From Acidimicrobiales bacterium (GTDB lineage Bacteria > Actinomycetota > Acidimicrobiia > Acidimicrobiales > SZUA-35): 64,000 nt of DNA. The translations under genes and the position numbers were made by a program. Location: the NCBI GenBank assembly GCA_024638815.1, contig JAHEJM010000001.1, positions 59,355 to 123,354 on the forward strand, read 5' to 3'. Position 1 is the stretch's first letter. Every line of letters starts with the position of its first letter. A model generated the notes under the pieces. That model searched no databases. It was not told the origin of the DNA and saw nothing but the letters and a program-made list of their open reading frames with translations. Of the stretch, positions 42,465 through 54,085 are shown one piece after another.

Positions 42465-44477
42465 CTAACGTGCTGGCGGTGATCCTAGCGTAGATTCCCT
42501 ATCGTGTGAATAGGGCGACGGCGTGGAGACCGGGTCATCGGTCCGCTCCGGCGCCAGGATGCAGGTCGCCAGCGGGGGAACGGTGATGGAAATGCTGTAT
42601 GGCTGTCCGTGCACGGGATCGGCTACGGCCTTGATCGGGGGGTTGATCACACCACTGCCGCCGTACTCTTTGGCGTCGCTGTTGGCCAACTCGATCCAGG
42701 GGCCGTCAAGTGGAACACCGATCCGATAGTGGTGTCGGGGCACCGGAGTGAAGTTGCACACGGCGAGAATCGGGCGGTGGTGGTGGCCTGAACGGCGCAG
42801 GAAGGCCACGACGCTGTTGTCGGAATCGTCGGCGATGATCCATTGAAACCCTTCGGGCCGGCAGTCGGCCAGATGCAGCGCCGGCTCTTCCCTGTACAGC
42901 AGGTTGAGGTGTGCCACCCAGTCGAACACTCCTCGATGGGGCTCGAACTCGAGCAATCCCCACGGAAGCTCCTGTTCGTGATGCCACTCACCGTCCATGG
43001 CCAGTTCCGAGCCCATGAACAGCAGCTTCTTGCCCGGCATGCCGTACTGGTAGCCGTACAGCAGGCGGAGTCCTGCAAACTGGCGCCAACGATCGCCGGG
43101 CTGGCGTGACAGCAGTGAACCCTTGCCGTGCACCACCTCGTCGTGGGACAGGGGAAGCACGAAGTTCTCGTTGAAGGCGTAGATCATACGGAAGGTCAGA
43201 TCGTCGTGGTGCCAGCGACGGTGGACCGGGTCACGGTCGATGTAGCCCAGGGTGTCGTTCATCCACCCCATGTCCCACTTGTAGCCGAAGCCGAGCCCAC
43301 CCTCGTCGACCGGCCGCGACACCCCGGGCCAGGCCGTGGACTCCTCGGCCACGGTCATGATGCCGGGCTGCTCCGGAGAGAGCCGTCGGTTCAATCCCTG
43401 AAGCAACGAGATGGCACCGAAATTCTCATTGCCCCCGTCTTCGTTCGGTATCCACTGACCGTCGGACCGTGAATAGTCCCGGTACAGCATGGATGCCACG
43501 GCATCGACCCGCAGCCCGTCGGCGTGGTACACGTCGAGCCAGAACCGAGCGCTCGATGCCAGGAAGCTCCGTACCTCGAACCGGTCATAGTTGAAGATGG
43601 CGCTCTTCCAGTCGGGGTGGAATCCCAGTCGAGGATCGGCGTGTTCGTAGAGATGGGAGCCGTCGAAACGGGCCAGACCGTGGGCGTCGGTGGGGAAATG
43701 GCTGGGGACCCAGTCGAGCAGGACCCCGTAGCCCCGCTGGTGGAGCACGTCGATCAGGTACATGAGGTCCTCGGGTCGCCCGTACCGAGCGGTGGGGGCG
43801 AAGTAGGACAGCGTTTGGTAACCCCACGAGCCATAGAACGGGTGCTCCATGACCGGAAGCAGCTCGACGTGGGTGAATCCGGTTCGGTCGAGATGGTCGG
43901 CCAGCTGATGGGCCAAGCCCCGGTAACCGTTGGGCTCGTACCGCCACGAGCCCAGGTGGACTTCGTAAATGGAGATGGGGGAGGAAGTGGTGTGTCGACG
44001 GGCCCGGTCCGCCATCCACTCGGCGTCCCCCCACCGGTAGTCGACGGCCCAGAGCCGAGATGCCGTGGCCGGCGGTTCCTCGGTGGCGAGAGCCATGGGA
44101 TCGGCCTTGTCCAGCCTCACTCCTGCCCTGGTCACGATTCGGTACTTGTAACACTGGCCGTGCTCGGCGCCCGGGACCCGGCCCGACCAGATTCCGCTGT
44201 TGGAGGGGGACAGAGGGTGACGGTCGGGGTCCCAGCGGTTGAATTCACCGATGACCGACACTTCCCGTGCCGCCGGGGCCCATACCCGGAACGTACAGCC
44301 GGTGGAATCGAGTCGGGCGCCGAGGAAGTGATGGATGCCGTGGTGACGTCCCGCCCCGAACAGCAACAGATCCTCGGACGTCGGGCCCACGTTGCCGCCG
44401 CCCATCGACGGCGGCTCGGTGGTTGCCACTGGTCCGCCGGCGATTGAGTGGGGGTAGGGATGGCCGGAAAGTGTCAC
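42465..44477 (-). CDS. glgB: 1,4-alpha-glucan branching enzyme
   Basis: 670-residue GH13 enzyme that makes the alpha-1,6 branches of glycogen. It has an N-terminal CBM48 domain (TFRVWAPAAREVSVIGEFNRWD), then the barrel with HVELLPVMEHPFYGSWGYQ, DWVPSHFPTDAHGLARFDG, the nucleophile Asp in GLRVDAVASMLYRDYSR, the acid/base Glu in TVAEESTAWPG, and LPLSHDEVVHGKGSL. These are branching-enzyme-specific forms. The GTG start has AAGGA about nine bases upstream. It is divergent from glgC across about 50 bp, so the two glycogen genes probably share control. The C-terminal extension after the all-beta domain (SPYSHDRESTLG) is short. Confidence 0.96.
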   Translation of the reverse strand: MTLSGHPYPHSIAGGPVATTEPPSMGGGNVGPTSEDLLLFGAGRHHGIHHFLGARLDSTGCTFRVWAPAAREVSVIGEFNRWDPDRHPLSPSNSGIWSGRVPGAEHGQCYKYRIVTRAGVRLDKADPMALATEEPPATASRLWAVDYRWGDAEWMADRARRHTTSSPISIYEVHLGSWRYEPNGYRGLAHQLADHLDRTGFTHVELLPVMEHPFYGSWGYQTLSYFAPTARYGRPEDLMYLIDVLHQRGYGVLLDWVPSHFPTDAHGLARFDGSHLYEHADPRLGFHPDWKSAIFNYDRFEVRSFLASSARFWLDVYHADGLRVDAVASMLYRDYSRSDGQWIPNEDGGNENFGAISLLQGLNRRLSPEQPGIMTVAEESTAWPGVSRPVDEGGLGFGYKWDMGWMNDTLGYIDRDPVHRRWHHDDLTFRMIYAFNENFVLPLSHDEVVHGKGSLLSRQPGDRWRQFAGLRLLYGYQYGMPGKKLLFMGSELAMDGEWHHEQELPWGLLEFEPHRGVFDWVAHLNLLYREEPALHLADCRPEGFQWIIADDSDNSVVAFLRRSGHHHRPILAVCNFTPVPRHHYRIGVPLDGPWIELANSDAKEYGGSGVINPPIKAVADPVHGQPYSISITVPPLATCILAPERTDDPVSTPSPYSHDRESTLGSPPAR

Positions 44478-44528
44478 GTTGAAGAATTCCTTCGTTTGGA
44501 TGGCAAGGAGAGCAGGTTATAGGCCATC

Positions 44529-45785
44529 GTGGGGACCATGGCAGAATCTATTGCTCGACCAAGGGTGCTCAGCATCGTTTTGGCAGGTGGAGAGGGCAAG
44601 CGGCTGTCGCCCTTGACCCTGGACCGGGCGAAGCCGGCTGTGCCGTTCGGCGGTCACTACCGGCTTATCGACTTTCCCCTGTCCAATCTGGCCAACGGTG
44701 GCTATCACAAGATCGTCGTCTTGACGCAGTACAAAAGCCACAGCCTCGATCTGCACATCTCCCGAACCTGGCGGTTCTCTCCCCTGCTCGGGTCCTACGT
44801 GGCCTCGGTTCCGGCCCAGATGAGGCGGGGACGCCGGTGGTTCTTGGGATCGGCCGATGCCCTTTTCCAAAACATGAACATCCTGGATGACGAAAAGCCC
44901 GAGTACGTCTTCGTCTTCGGGGCCGACCACATCTATCGAATCGATCCCCGACAACTGCTGGACGCTCACATCGACTCCGGCGCCGGGGCGACGGTCTGCG
45001 CCATCAGGGTCCGCAAGGACGAAGCCGACCAATTCGGGGTGATCCAAACCGGTGTGGGCACCAGGATCTCCCAATTCGTGGAAAAGCCGGCACCCGACGA
45101 GGTTGTCGGCCTCGACGACAACCCGAGTGAGATACTGGCCTCGATGGGCAACTATGTCTTCACCACCGATGCCTTGATCGAGGCGCTGGACCAATACGAA
45201 TCGATCGAGGAACGGGGTTTCGACATCGGTGGTGACCTCATCCCCATGATGGTCGACGGCGGCAGTTGCCACGTCTACGACTTCACCAACAACGAGATAC
45301 CGGGCCAGTCCGGCCCCCACTACTGGCGGGACGTGGGGACCATCGACAGCTACTACGACGCCCACATGGATCTCGTCAAGGACTTCCCGGCTTTCGACCT
45401 CTACAACGACTTCTGGCCCATCTACACCGCCAGCCGTACCTTGCCCCCGGCCAAACTTGTGACCAGCGGCATACACGGCCCGTGCACCGTCCACCGGTCA
45501 TTGCTGACGAGCGGGGTCGTGATCTCCGGTGGGACCGTCGTCGAGTCCGTGCTCTCGCCCGGAGTCCACGTCCAGGGCGGGGCCACGGTGGAGAACTCGG
45601 TGCTGCTGGACGATGTCGTGGTGTCGGAGGGAGCGACGGTGCGCAATGCCGTGCTCGACAAGAATGTGGTGGTACCGCCCGGGGCCTCGATCGGCTACGA
45701 CCTGGATGCCGAGGCCTCCTACTACACGGTCTCGGACAACGGCGTCGTGGTGTTGCCCAAGGGAGCCACCGCCGTCGGTCCTTGA
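44529..45785 (+). CDS. glgC: Glucose-1-phosphate adenylyltransferase
   Basis: 418-residue ADP-glucose pyrophosphorylase, supplying the sugar donor for GlgA. It has the nucleotide loop SIVLAGGEGKRLSPLTLDRAKPAVPFGG, RLIDFPLSNLANGG, the catalytic Asp in FVFGADHIYRID, the glucose-1-phosphate Lys in QFVEKPAP, and DVGTIDSYYDAH. The C-terminal half is a left-handed beta-helix (TVVESVLSPGVHVQGGATVENSVLL). The GTG at 44529 follows a TATA-like stretch by 5-7 bases and may be leaderless; an ATG three codons on (44538) is the alternative. It is divergent from glgB. Confidence 0.96.
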   Translation: MGTMAESIARPRVLSIVLAGGEGKRLSPLTLDRAKPAVPFGGHYRLIDFPLSNLANGGYHKIVVLTQYKSHSLDLHISRTWRFSPLLGSYVASVPAQMRRGRRWFLGSADALFQNMNILDDEKPEYVFVFGADHIYRIDPRQLLDAHIDSGAGATVCAIRVRKDEADQFGVIQTGVGTRISQFVEKPAPDEVVGLDDNPSEILASMGNYVFTTDALIEALDQYESIEERGFDIGGDLIPMMVDGGSCHVYDFTNNEIPGQSGPHYWRDVGTIDSYYDAHMDLVKDFPAFDLYNDFWPIYTASRTLPPAKLVTSGIHGPCTVHRSLLTSGVVISGGTVVESVLSPGVHVQGGATVENSVLLDDVVVSEGATVRNAVLDKNVVVPPGASIGYDLDAEASYYTVSDNGVVVLPKGATAVGP

Positions 45786-45799
45786 GCCCCGGTGGTCGA

Positions 45800-45815
45800 A
45801 GCCGGGCGCCTGGCT
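45800..45815. terminator. Hairpin between convergent glgC and glgA
   Basis: AGCCGG pairs with CTGGCT (one G-T pair) around GCGC in the 28-bp gap, overlapping the glgA stop. No T-run is present, so termination is only suggested by position. Confidence 0.3.
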
Positions 45816-47265
45816 AGTCGATCTGGTCGTCGGTCCCGCCGTCAGGTGCCAGCAGGCTGCGATAGACGGCGAGATGTTGGTCGGCCGGTTCCCGCCACGA
45901 CCAGTCGGCGGTCATACCTCGCAGCTGGATGGCGTTACGACGGCCGGCGTGCCGAAGGCCACGTACCGCCCGATGGAGGGCGTCGATCAGACCCGCGTCG
46001 TCGATGGTGGACGACACGAAGCCGGTGCCCTGGCTCCGGTCGGCGTCGGCATCGAGCACGGTGTCGTGCAGGCCGCCGACATCGGTGACCACCGGGATCG
46101 ACCCGTAGGCCATGGCCTGCATCTGAGCCAATCCGCATGGCTCGAATCGGCTGGGCATGATGAACAAGTCGGAACCGGCGAAGAGGCGATGGGCGAGGGA
46201 CTCGTCGTAGTCCTCGGTGAACCAGATCCAGTCTCGGTTCTGTCCGGCCACGGCATGGAGCTGATCGGCGATGGCCCGGGACCCGGATCCGAGGATGGCC
46301 AACCGAATCGGCAGGTCGGGAAGGAATCGGGCCACATCGGCCAGAAGATCCATACCCTTCTGCTCGACCAGCCGGGAGACCACGGCGGCGACGGGCACCC
46401 GGGCCTCGGTGGGAGAGGCCGGATCGTGCCATCCGGCTTCGACCATCAGCTGCCGGCGGCAGTCCTGCTTGCCGGATCGGTCGTCGGCGCCGTAGTTGGC
46501 GGCGAGATGGGGATCGATTGCCGGATTCCACAACGTGGTATCGATACCGTTTCTGATCCCCACCAGCTGATCGCCCTTGTCGGCCAGCTCCTGGTGCAGA
46601 CCCATACCCGCCTCCCGGGTGACGATCTCACTGGCGTAGTTCGGGCTGACGGCGATGACACGATCGGCCAGGCGGATGCCGCCGACCAGGGGATTGGCCA
46701 CGTCGTACCACATGAAGGCATCGGCCCGGTGGCCGAAATGAGGCAGCCAGCCGGCCGACATGATGCCCTGGTAGCCCAGCGTGTGAATGGTGAGCACTAT
46801 GGGTAGCGGGGCGTCTATGAAGCCCGAGGCGGCGGCCGTGTGCCAGTCGTTGAGATGAACGATGTCGGGCCGTGTCCGATCGGCCAGAACCGCCACCGCG
46901 GCCGAGAACGACAGGAACCGGTGATCGTTATCGGGCCAACCCTCACCGGCGGCGTCGATGTAGGGATGGGGGCGGTCCATACCCGGCACGTGCACCAGGG
47001 TGACCAAGCCGATCATGGGATGGACGCCGGTTCGCACGGATGCACCGCCGACCCACCACGGCACGTCGAGTTCCTGTCGTTGCTCGTCGATGAGCTCGAT
47101 CCCGCCGTAGTCGGGAAGGATGACATCGAGGTCGATGTCCGATGGTGAATCGGACTCATCGCCGGTGCGGGACCGGAACTCCCGAACCAATCCGGAGGCG
47201 GCTTCGGCCAGGCCGCCGACCCGAGCCAGAGGCGCCATTTCTGCGCTGGCGAACAGCACTCTCAT
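45814..47265 (-). CDS. glgA: Glycogen synthase (GT5)
   Basis: 483-residue ADP-glucose-dependent glycogen synthase that extends alpha-1,4 chains. Motifs: the N-terminal FASAEMAPLARVGGLAEA (the family consensus is K-x-G-G-L; here the Lys is Arg), VHLNDWHTAAASGF, TIHTLGYQG, and the C-terminal GT-B site VVSRLVEQKGMDLL, IMPSRFEPCGLAQMQAMAYG with the catalytic Glu, and GGLHDTV. It starts five bases after the glgX stop, with GAGG upstream, so glgX and glgA are one operon. It is convergent with glgC. Confidence 0.94.
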   Translation of the reverse strand: MRVLFASAEMAPLARVGGLAEAASGLVREFRSRTGDESDSPSDIDLDVILPDYGGIELIDEQRQELDVPWWVGGASVRTGVHPMIGLVTLVHVPGMDRPHPYIDAAGEGWPDNDHRFLSFSAAVAVLADRTRPDIVHLNDWHTAAASGFIDAPLPIVLTIHTLGYQGIMSAGWLPHFGHRADAFMWYDVANPLVGGIRLADRVIAVSPNYASEIVTREAGMGLHQELADKGDQLVGIRNGIDTTLWNPAIDPHLAANYGADDRSGKQDCRRQLMVEAGWHDPASPTEARVPVAAVVSRLVEQKGMDLLADVARFLPDLPIRLAILGSGSRAIADQLHAVAGQNRDWIWFTEDYDESLAHRLFAGSDLFIMPSRFEPCGLAQMQAMAYGSIPVVTDVGGLHDTVLDADADRSQGTGFVSSTIDDAGLIDALHRAVRGLRHAGRRNAIQLRGMTADWSWREPADQHLAVYRSLLAPDGGTDDQID

Positions 47266-47269
47266 CGTC

Positions 47270-49510
<2,241 letters not shown>

Positions 49511-49541
49511 TCAGGCGATGGTAGTCAAACCGAACGGTCCC

Positions 49542-50522
49542 TCACCTGGATGGCTCGATGATGATCTTGCCCACGGTCTCACGATTACCGATGGCCTCCA
49601 GACTGTCCAGCGCCTCCTCCAACGGGCGCACGGCGAAGATCAGAGGATCGATGTGTCCCGTCGTGTGCAGTTGGACGATCCTGTCCCAGTGGCGCCGCAG
49701 GGCTTCCGGCTCCCGGGCCAGCTGTGCTCCCCAATGGACACCCACGATCGAGTAGTTCTTGAGCAGAACATGGTTTGCCGGAGCCTCCGGAATCCGTCCG
49801 CTGGTGAAGCCGATGACCAGGAGGCGCCCGTCCCAGGCCACGACCCGACGGACCTGGTCGAACACGTCTCCGCCCACCGCCTCGTACACCACATCGACCC
49901 CACGACCGTCGGTCACCTCCCGTATCGCCTCGACGATGTCGACCTGGCGATAGTCGAACGCCTTGTCGGCCCCTACCGCGTTCACCGTGGCCACCTTGTC
50001 GGATCCGCCGGCCATGCCGTAGACGGTGGCTCCCATGGCCTTGGCCAGTTGTACGGCGGCGGTGCCGACCCCGCCGGCGGCGGCCGTCACCAACACGGTC
50101 TCCCCGGCCCGGAGTCCGGCCCGCTCCTCGAGGGCGAACACGCCGGTTCCGTAGTTGATCAACATGGCCGCCGCCTGGGTGGCGGCCATGGAATCGGGGA
50201 TGGGGAGGAGCTGGTCGGCCGGAGCGCAGACCCGGGGAGCCAGGCCACCGCCGCCCATCCACAGCACCCGGTCGCCGGTCCGCCACTGCTCGACCCCGGG
50301 GTTGACCTCGGCGATGGTTCCCGCGATTTCCCCACCGGGAATGAACGGCAACGGGGGCTTGATCTGGTAGCGACCCTGGATCTGCAGGATGTCGGGGAAC
50401 TTGAGGCCGACGGCCTCGATCTCGATCAGGACCTGGTTGCCCGACGGGACCGGTTCCGCCACGTCGACCAACTTCAGTACATCGCCGGGGTCACCCAGCT
50501 GCTCCAACTGCCACGCTCTCAT
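49542..50522 (-). CDS. NADPH:quinone oxidoreductase-like MDR protein
   Basis: 326-residue medium-chain dehydrogenase/reductase without the structural or catalytic zinc cysteines, so of the quinone-reductase type. Marks: GLKFPDILQIQGRYQIKPPLPFIPGGEIAGTI, the cofactor loop VLVTAAAGGVGTAAVQLAKAMGATVYG, and the C-terminal HWGAQLAREPEALRRHW. It probably reduces quinones or activated alkenes with NADPH. The ATG at 50522 begins MRAWQLEQLG, typical of the family. It sits between dxs and glgX on the same strand with 31 bp to glgX, and may be transcribed with them. Confidence 0.88.
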   Translation of the reverse strand: MRAWQLEQLGDPGDVLKLVDVAEPVPSGNQVLIEIEAVGLKFPDILQIQGRYQIKPPLPFIPGGEIAGTIAEVNPGVEQWRTGDRVLWMGGGGLAPRVCAPADQLLPIPDSMAATQAAAMLINYGTGVFALEERAGLRAGETVLVTAAAGGVGTAAVQLAKAMGATVYGMAGGSDKVATVNAVGADKAFDYRQVDIVEAIREVTDGRGVDVVYEAVGGDVFDQVRRVVAWDGRLLVIGFTSGRIPEAPANHVLLKNYSIVGVHWGAQLAREPEALRRHWDRIVQLHTTGHIDPLIFAVRPLEEALDSLEAIGNRETVGKIIIEPSR

Positions 50523-50606
50523 GGATCCATCTTCACCCGTGGGTCGAGCGGCGGCAAACCCCGTCGGTCGACTGCCGGCGTCCGGTCGTCGGCGGTGCGG
50601 GAACCC

Positions 50607-52469
50607 TCAGAGATTTGGCAACACCCCTCGGACCATGTCGACCACGCCCGGCCCGGTCAGGCCGAGGTCGGCCAGGATGGTGTCGGGCTTGGCATGATCG
50701 ATGTAGCGGGTGGGAACACCGAGAACCCGAACCTCGGGTGCGGGACGGTCTCCGGCAAGCCGATTGAGAGCCAGATCGATGGTTGACCCGATACCGCCCT
50801 CGGCCAGACCGTCCTCGATGGTGATCACCAGACGATGCCGGGCGGCGTCGAGTAGCATGGCCTCATCCAGCGGCTTGACCGCTCGGGGGTCCCAAACCGT
50901 GGCCGAGATGCCATCAGCGATCAGGAGATCGGCAGCTTCGGTGGCGGCGGCCAACATCTTGCCCACACCGATGAGGCACACATTTTCGCCCGATCGTACC
51001 TTCCGGCCCCGCACTCCGGTGCCGACCTCGCTGTCGCCTACCGAGGGGGCCGGCGTCTTGGGCCAGCGGATGCAGACAGGGCCGTCGGTGATGTCATAGG
51101 CGTCGCTCAGCATCTGCTGAAGCTCCTGATACGACGACGGACAGAATATGGTCATGCCCGGGATCTTGGACATGAGCACCATGTCAAGCACTCCATGGTG
51201 GGAGGGGCCGTCATCACCGGTGATGCCGGCTCGATCAAGGCAGAAGATCACAGGCTGGCCGTGGAGACCCACGTCCAGATTGGCCTGATCGAAGGCCCGG
51301 GTCAGGAAGGTTGAGTACAGGGCCACGACCGGTCGTAGCCCACCCATGGCCATACCGGCCGCCGCGGTCACCGCGTGCTGTTCGGCGATGCCGACGTCGA
51401 TGACCCGGTCGGGGAAGCGATCCCGGAACGGCAGCAAGCCGGTGGAGTCCGGCATGGCGGCGGTGATGGCCACGATGTCGTTGTGCTCCTCACCGAGCTT
51501 GATCAGGGCTTCGGTGAAGGCTGCGGTGTAGCTTTCGGGCTTGACCGCACCGATGTCGTGGAGGTTCTTGATCGGGTCGTTCTCGGCCGGCCCGTAGCCC
51601 CTGCCCTTCTGTGTCCGGACATGGATGACAACCGGACCCGAGAACTCCCCGGCGTTCTCCACCGCCTTCTCCATTTCGGCGATGTCGTGGCCGTCGAAGG
51701 GCCCCATGTAGCGAACGCCCAATGGTTCGAAGAACAGCTGGGGTTCCAGCGCCTCCCGGATGGCGGCCTTGGAAGCCCGGATGCCCCGCTCCGACCATCG
51801 TCCGATGAGCGGCAGCCTGGCCGTGAAGTTCTCCAGCCGGCGCTGACGCTTCATGTACACCGGGTTGGAACGGATCTTGACCAGGCTGTCCGACAGGAGC
51901 GACACCGTGGGGGCGTAGGACCGGCCGTTGTCATTGAGGATGACCGTGACGTCGGATCCGGCATGACCTAGGTTGTTCAGTCCCTCGAAGGCCATCCCGC
52001 CCGTCATAGATCCATCGCCGATCACGGCCACCACTCGCCGTTTGCGTTCCCCCGGCCGGCGGGCGGCGTCGAAGGCGGTGGCCAAACCATGAGCGTAGCC
52101 CAGAGCGGTCGAGGCGTGGCTGTTCTCGATCCAGTCATGGTCCGATTCCCGCCGGCTCGGATAGCCCGACATCCCACCGGACTGGCGTAGGGTGTCGAAA
52201 CTGTCCATTCGGCCGGTCAGGATCTTGTGCACGTAGGCCTGATGGCCCGTGTCGAACAAGATCACGTCGTCGGGGGACCGGAGGGCCCGATGAAGGGCCA
52301 CCGTCAACTCCACGATGCCGAGGTTGGAGCCGAGGTGGCCGCCGGCCTTGCTCTGGCTGACTTTGTCGACGATGAAGCGCCGGATCTCACGACAAAGCTG
52401 ATCGAGTTCGTCGGACCGCAGGCTGCGGAGGTCGGAAGGGCTGGTAAGGCGTTCGAGTAGCATCGACAT
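50607..52469 (-). CDS. dxs: 1-deoxy-D-xylulose-5-phosphate synthase
   Basis: Thiamine-diphosphate enzyme that condenses pyruvate and glyceraldehyde 3-phosphate, the first step of the MEP isoprenoid route. The 620-residue product has QSKAGGHLGSNLGIVELTVALH, the His in FDTGHQAYVHKIL, the TPP site IGDGSMTGGMAFEGLNN with NDN, the catalytic Glu in DVGIAEQHAVTAAAGMA, and DRAGITGDDGPSHHG. The start is the ATG at 52469 or two codons later at 52463; no clear ribosome binding site is seen. It is divergent from tldD across a 170-bp region holding an inverted repeat. Confidence 0.95.
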   Translation of the reverse strand: MSMLLERLTSPSDLRSLRSDELDQLCREIRRFIVDKVSQSKAGGHLGSNLGIVELTVALHRALRSPDDVILFDTGHQAYVHKILTGRMDSFDTLRQSGGMSGYPSRRESDHDWIENSHASTALGYAHGLATAFDAARRPGERKRRVVAVIGDGSMTGGMAFEGLNNLGHAGSDVTVILNDNGRSYAPTVSLLSDSLVKIRSNPVYMKRQRRLENFTARLPLIGRWSERGIRASKAAIREALEPQLFFEPLGVRYMGPFDGHDIAEMEKAVENAGEFSGPVVIHVRTQKGRGYGPAENDPIKNLHDIGAVKPESYTAAFTEALIKLGEEHNDIVAITAAMPDSTGLLPFRDRFPDRVIDVGIAEQHAVTAAAGMAMGGLRPVVALYSTFLTRAFDQANLDVGLHGQPVIFCLDRAGITGDDGPSHHGVLDMVLMSKIPGMTIFCPSSYQELQQMLSDAYDITDGPVCIRWPKTPAPSVGDSEVGTGVRGRKVRSGENVCLIGVGKMLAAATEAADLLIADGISATVWDPRAVKPLDEAMLLDAARHRLVITIEDGLAEGGIGSTIDLALNRLAGDRPAPEVRVLGVPTRYIDHAKPDTILADLGLTGPGVVDMVRGVLPNL

Positions 52470-52502
52470 CGATTTCAGACTTGTCCGTTCCGCCGACGTT
52501 CG

Positions 52503-52535
52503 AAACGTGATCGTCGGCGCCGAAAACACACGTTT
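52503..52535. promoter_or_regulatory. Inverted repeat AAACGTG-N19-CACGTTT in the dxs/tldD region
   Basis: Two 7-bp arms, exact reverse complements, are 19 bp apart just upstream of dxs. The spacing is long for a single dimer site but allows two half-sites. Possible operator; unproven. Confidence 0.3.
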
Positions 52536-52627
52536 TCCCGAGTTAACGGTAGCGGTACGACGGGAGAGCCGTGTTGTCGGCCCTGTCGCACCCTGGACTT
52601 CGCATCCATCCGTCCCGGATGCGTCGG

Positions 52628-52633
52628 TAGGCT
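52628..52633 (+). promoter_or_regulatory. -10 hexamer of tldD
   Basis: TAGGCT ends six bases before the ATG at 52640. A GTAGG overlaps it and could instead be read as a weak ribosome binding site. The spacing matches other probable leaderless genes here. Confidence 0.4.
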
Positions 52634-52639
52634 GTAGAC

Positions 52640-54055
52640 ATGACTTCTGTCGATCCCCTGCTGGAAACCGATCTTGTGGAACGGGTGTTGTCGGTGGCCC
52701 TTGACCGCGGCGCCGACTTCGCCGAGGTCTTCGCCGAGGACGTGGAACGCAGCTCGGCTCTACTCGACGACGGCCGGATCGAGAGCCTCTCGTCGGACCG
52801 CGATCGGGGTGTGGGAATCCGAGTCGTCGCCGGCCAATCAACCGGATTCGCCCACACGTCGAACCTGTCCGAGCATGGTCTGATCGCTGCGGCCCAGGCC
52901 GCGGCGGCCGCCGCTCGAGGCCCGGGAGACGGGGCGACCAGAACCGTCGATTTCGGCGCCGACCGTCCGTCGGTCGAGGCTGCGGCGATCAGGATCCGAC
53001 CCGGTGAAATCGACAAGGGGACCAAGGTCGGGCTGCTCATGCAGGCCAACGAGGCGGCCCGGGCCACGGATGCGGCCATCAGCCAGGTCAGCGCTCGCTA
53101 CGGCGACAACCGACGGCGAATCCTGGTGGCCAATTCCGACGGTGTGCTGGCCGGCGACGACCAGAGCCGGACCCTGTTCTCCGTCGGTTGTGTGGCATCG
53201 GGCGACACCGGTCTGCAGACGGGGTACGAGACCATCGGCCTATCCATCGGGTTCGAGTTGTTCGATCGCTATGACGTCGAGGAGTTGGCTCGCAAAGCGG
53301 CCCGACGGGCACTGACCAAACTGGAGGCTCGTCCCGCCCCATCGGGGACCCTGCCGGTGGTCATCGGCCCCGGTTCCGGCGGAGTCCTGTTCCACGAGGC
53401 CTGCGGGCACGGCCTGGAGGCCGACCTGGTTCGAAAGGGGGCATCGACCTTCGCCGGAAGGGTGGGCCAGCAGGTGGCCTCGCCCCTGGTCACACTGGTC
53501 GATGACGGGACGATGGACGACGAATGGGGTCGGTTCACCATCGACGACGAGGGTCATCCGGCCACCAGGAACGTCTTGATCGAGGATGGTGTTTTGGTCG
53601 ACTACATGTGGGACGGGCTGCGGGCCCGAACCGAAGGACGCTCGAGTTCGGGCAACGGTCGACGCCAGAGCTATCGCCACCTGCCCATGGTCCGTATGAC
53701 CAACACCTATCTCGCCCCCGGCCAGTCCGACCCCGATGACATCATCGCCGGGGTCGACCATGGGGTGTATGTGGCCAAACTGGGTGGCGGACAGGTCAAC
53801 ACCGCCTCCGGCGACTTCACCTTCGGCATGGTTGAGGCCTACATGATCGAGCATGGACAGCTGACCAGCCCCATCAGGGATGGCCAGCTCATCGGCAACG
53901 GCCCACAGGCCCTGCTGGACATCGAGGCGGTCGGCAACGACTTCGCCATGGGCTCACCCGGCACCTGCGGCAAGGACGGTCAGGGTGTCCCGGTCGGTGA
54001 CGGGGTTCCGACGCTCATGGTCAAGGCGCTGACCATCGGTGGCACGGCTTCATGA
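52640..54055 (+). CDS. tldD: Metalloprotease TldD
   Basis: 471-residue catalytic subunit of the TldD/TldE zinc protease, a heterodimer that degrades or matures small modified peptides through a narrow tunnel. The family metal site is present: FHEACGHGLEADLV with H252-E253-xxx-H257, and a downstream Cys in GSPGTCGKDGQGVPVGDG. GGGQVNTASGDFTFGM is also typical. The ATG follows TAGGCT by six bases. It is followed within about 30 bp by tldE, so the two subunits are made together. In some bacteria the pair matures bacteriocins; no peptide precursor gene is seen next to it. Confidence 0.93.
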   Translation: MTSVDPLLETDLVERVLSVALDRGADFAEVFAEDVERSSALLDDGRIESLSSDRDRGVGIRVVAGQSTGFAHTSNLSEHGLIAAAQAAAAAARGPGDGATRTVDFGADRPSVEAAAIRIRPGEIDKGTKVGLLMQANEAARATDAAISQVSARYGDNRRRILVANSDGVLAGDDQSRTLFSVGCVASGDTGLQTGYETIGLSIGFELFDRYDVEELARKAARRALTKLEARPAPSGTLPVVIGPGSGGVLFHEACGHGLEADLVRKGASTFAGRVGQQVASPLVTLVDDGTMDDEWGRFTIDDEGHPATRNVLIEDGVLVDYMWDGLRARTEGRSSSGNGRRQSYRHLPMVRMTNTYLAPGQSDPDDIIAGVDHGVYVAKLGGGQVNTASGDFTFGMVEAYMIEHGQLTSPIRDGQLIGNGPQALLDIEAVGNDFAMGSPGTCGKDGQGVPVGDGVPTLMVKALTIGGTAS

Positions 54056-54085
54056 ACCGGGGTGAGCGGTGAGCAGGGAGATGCA

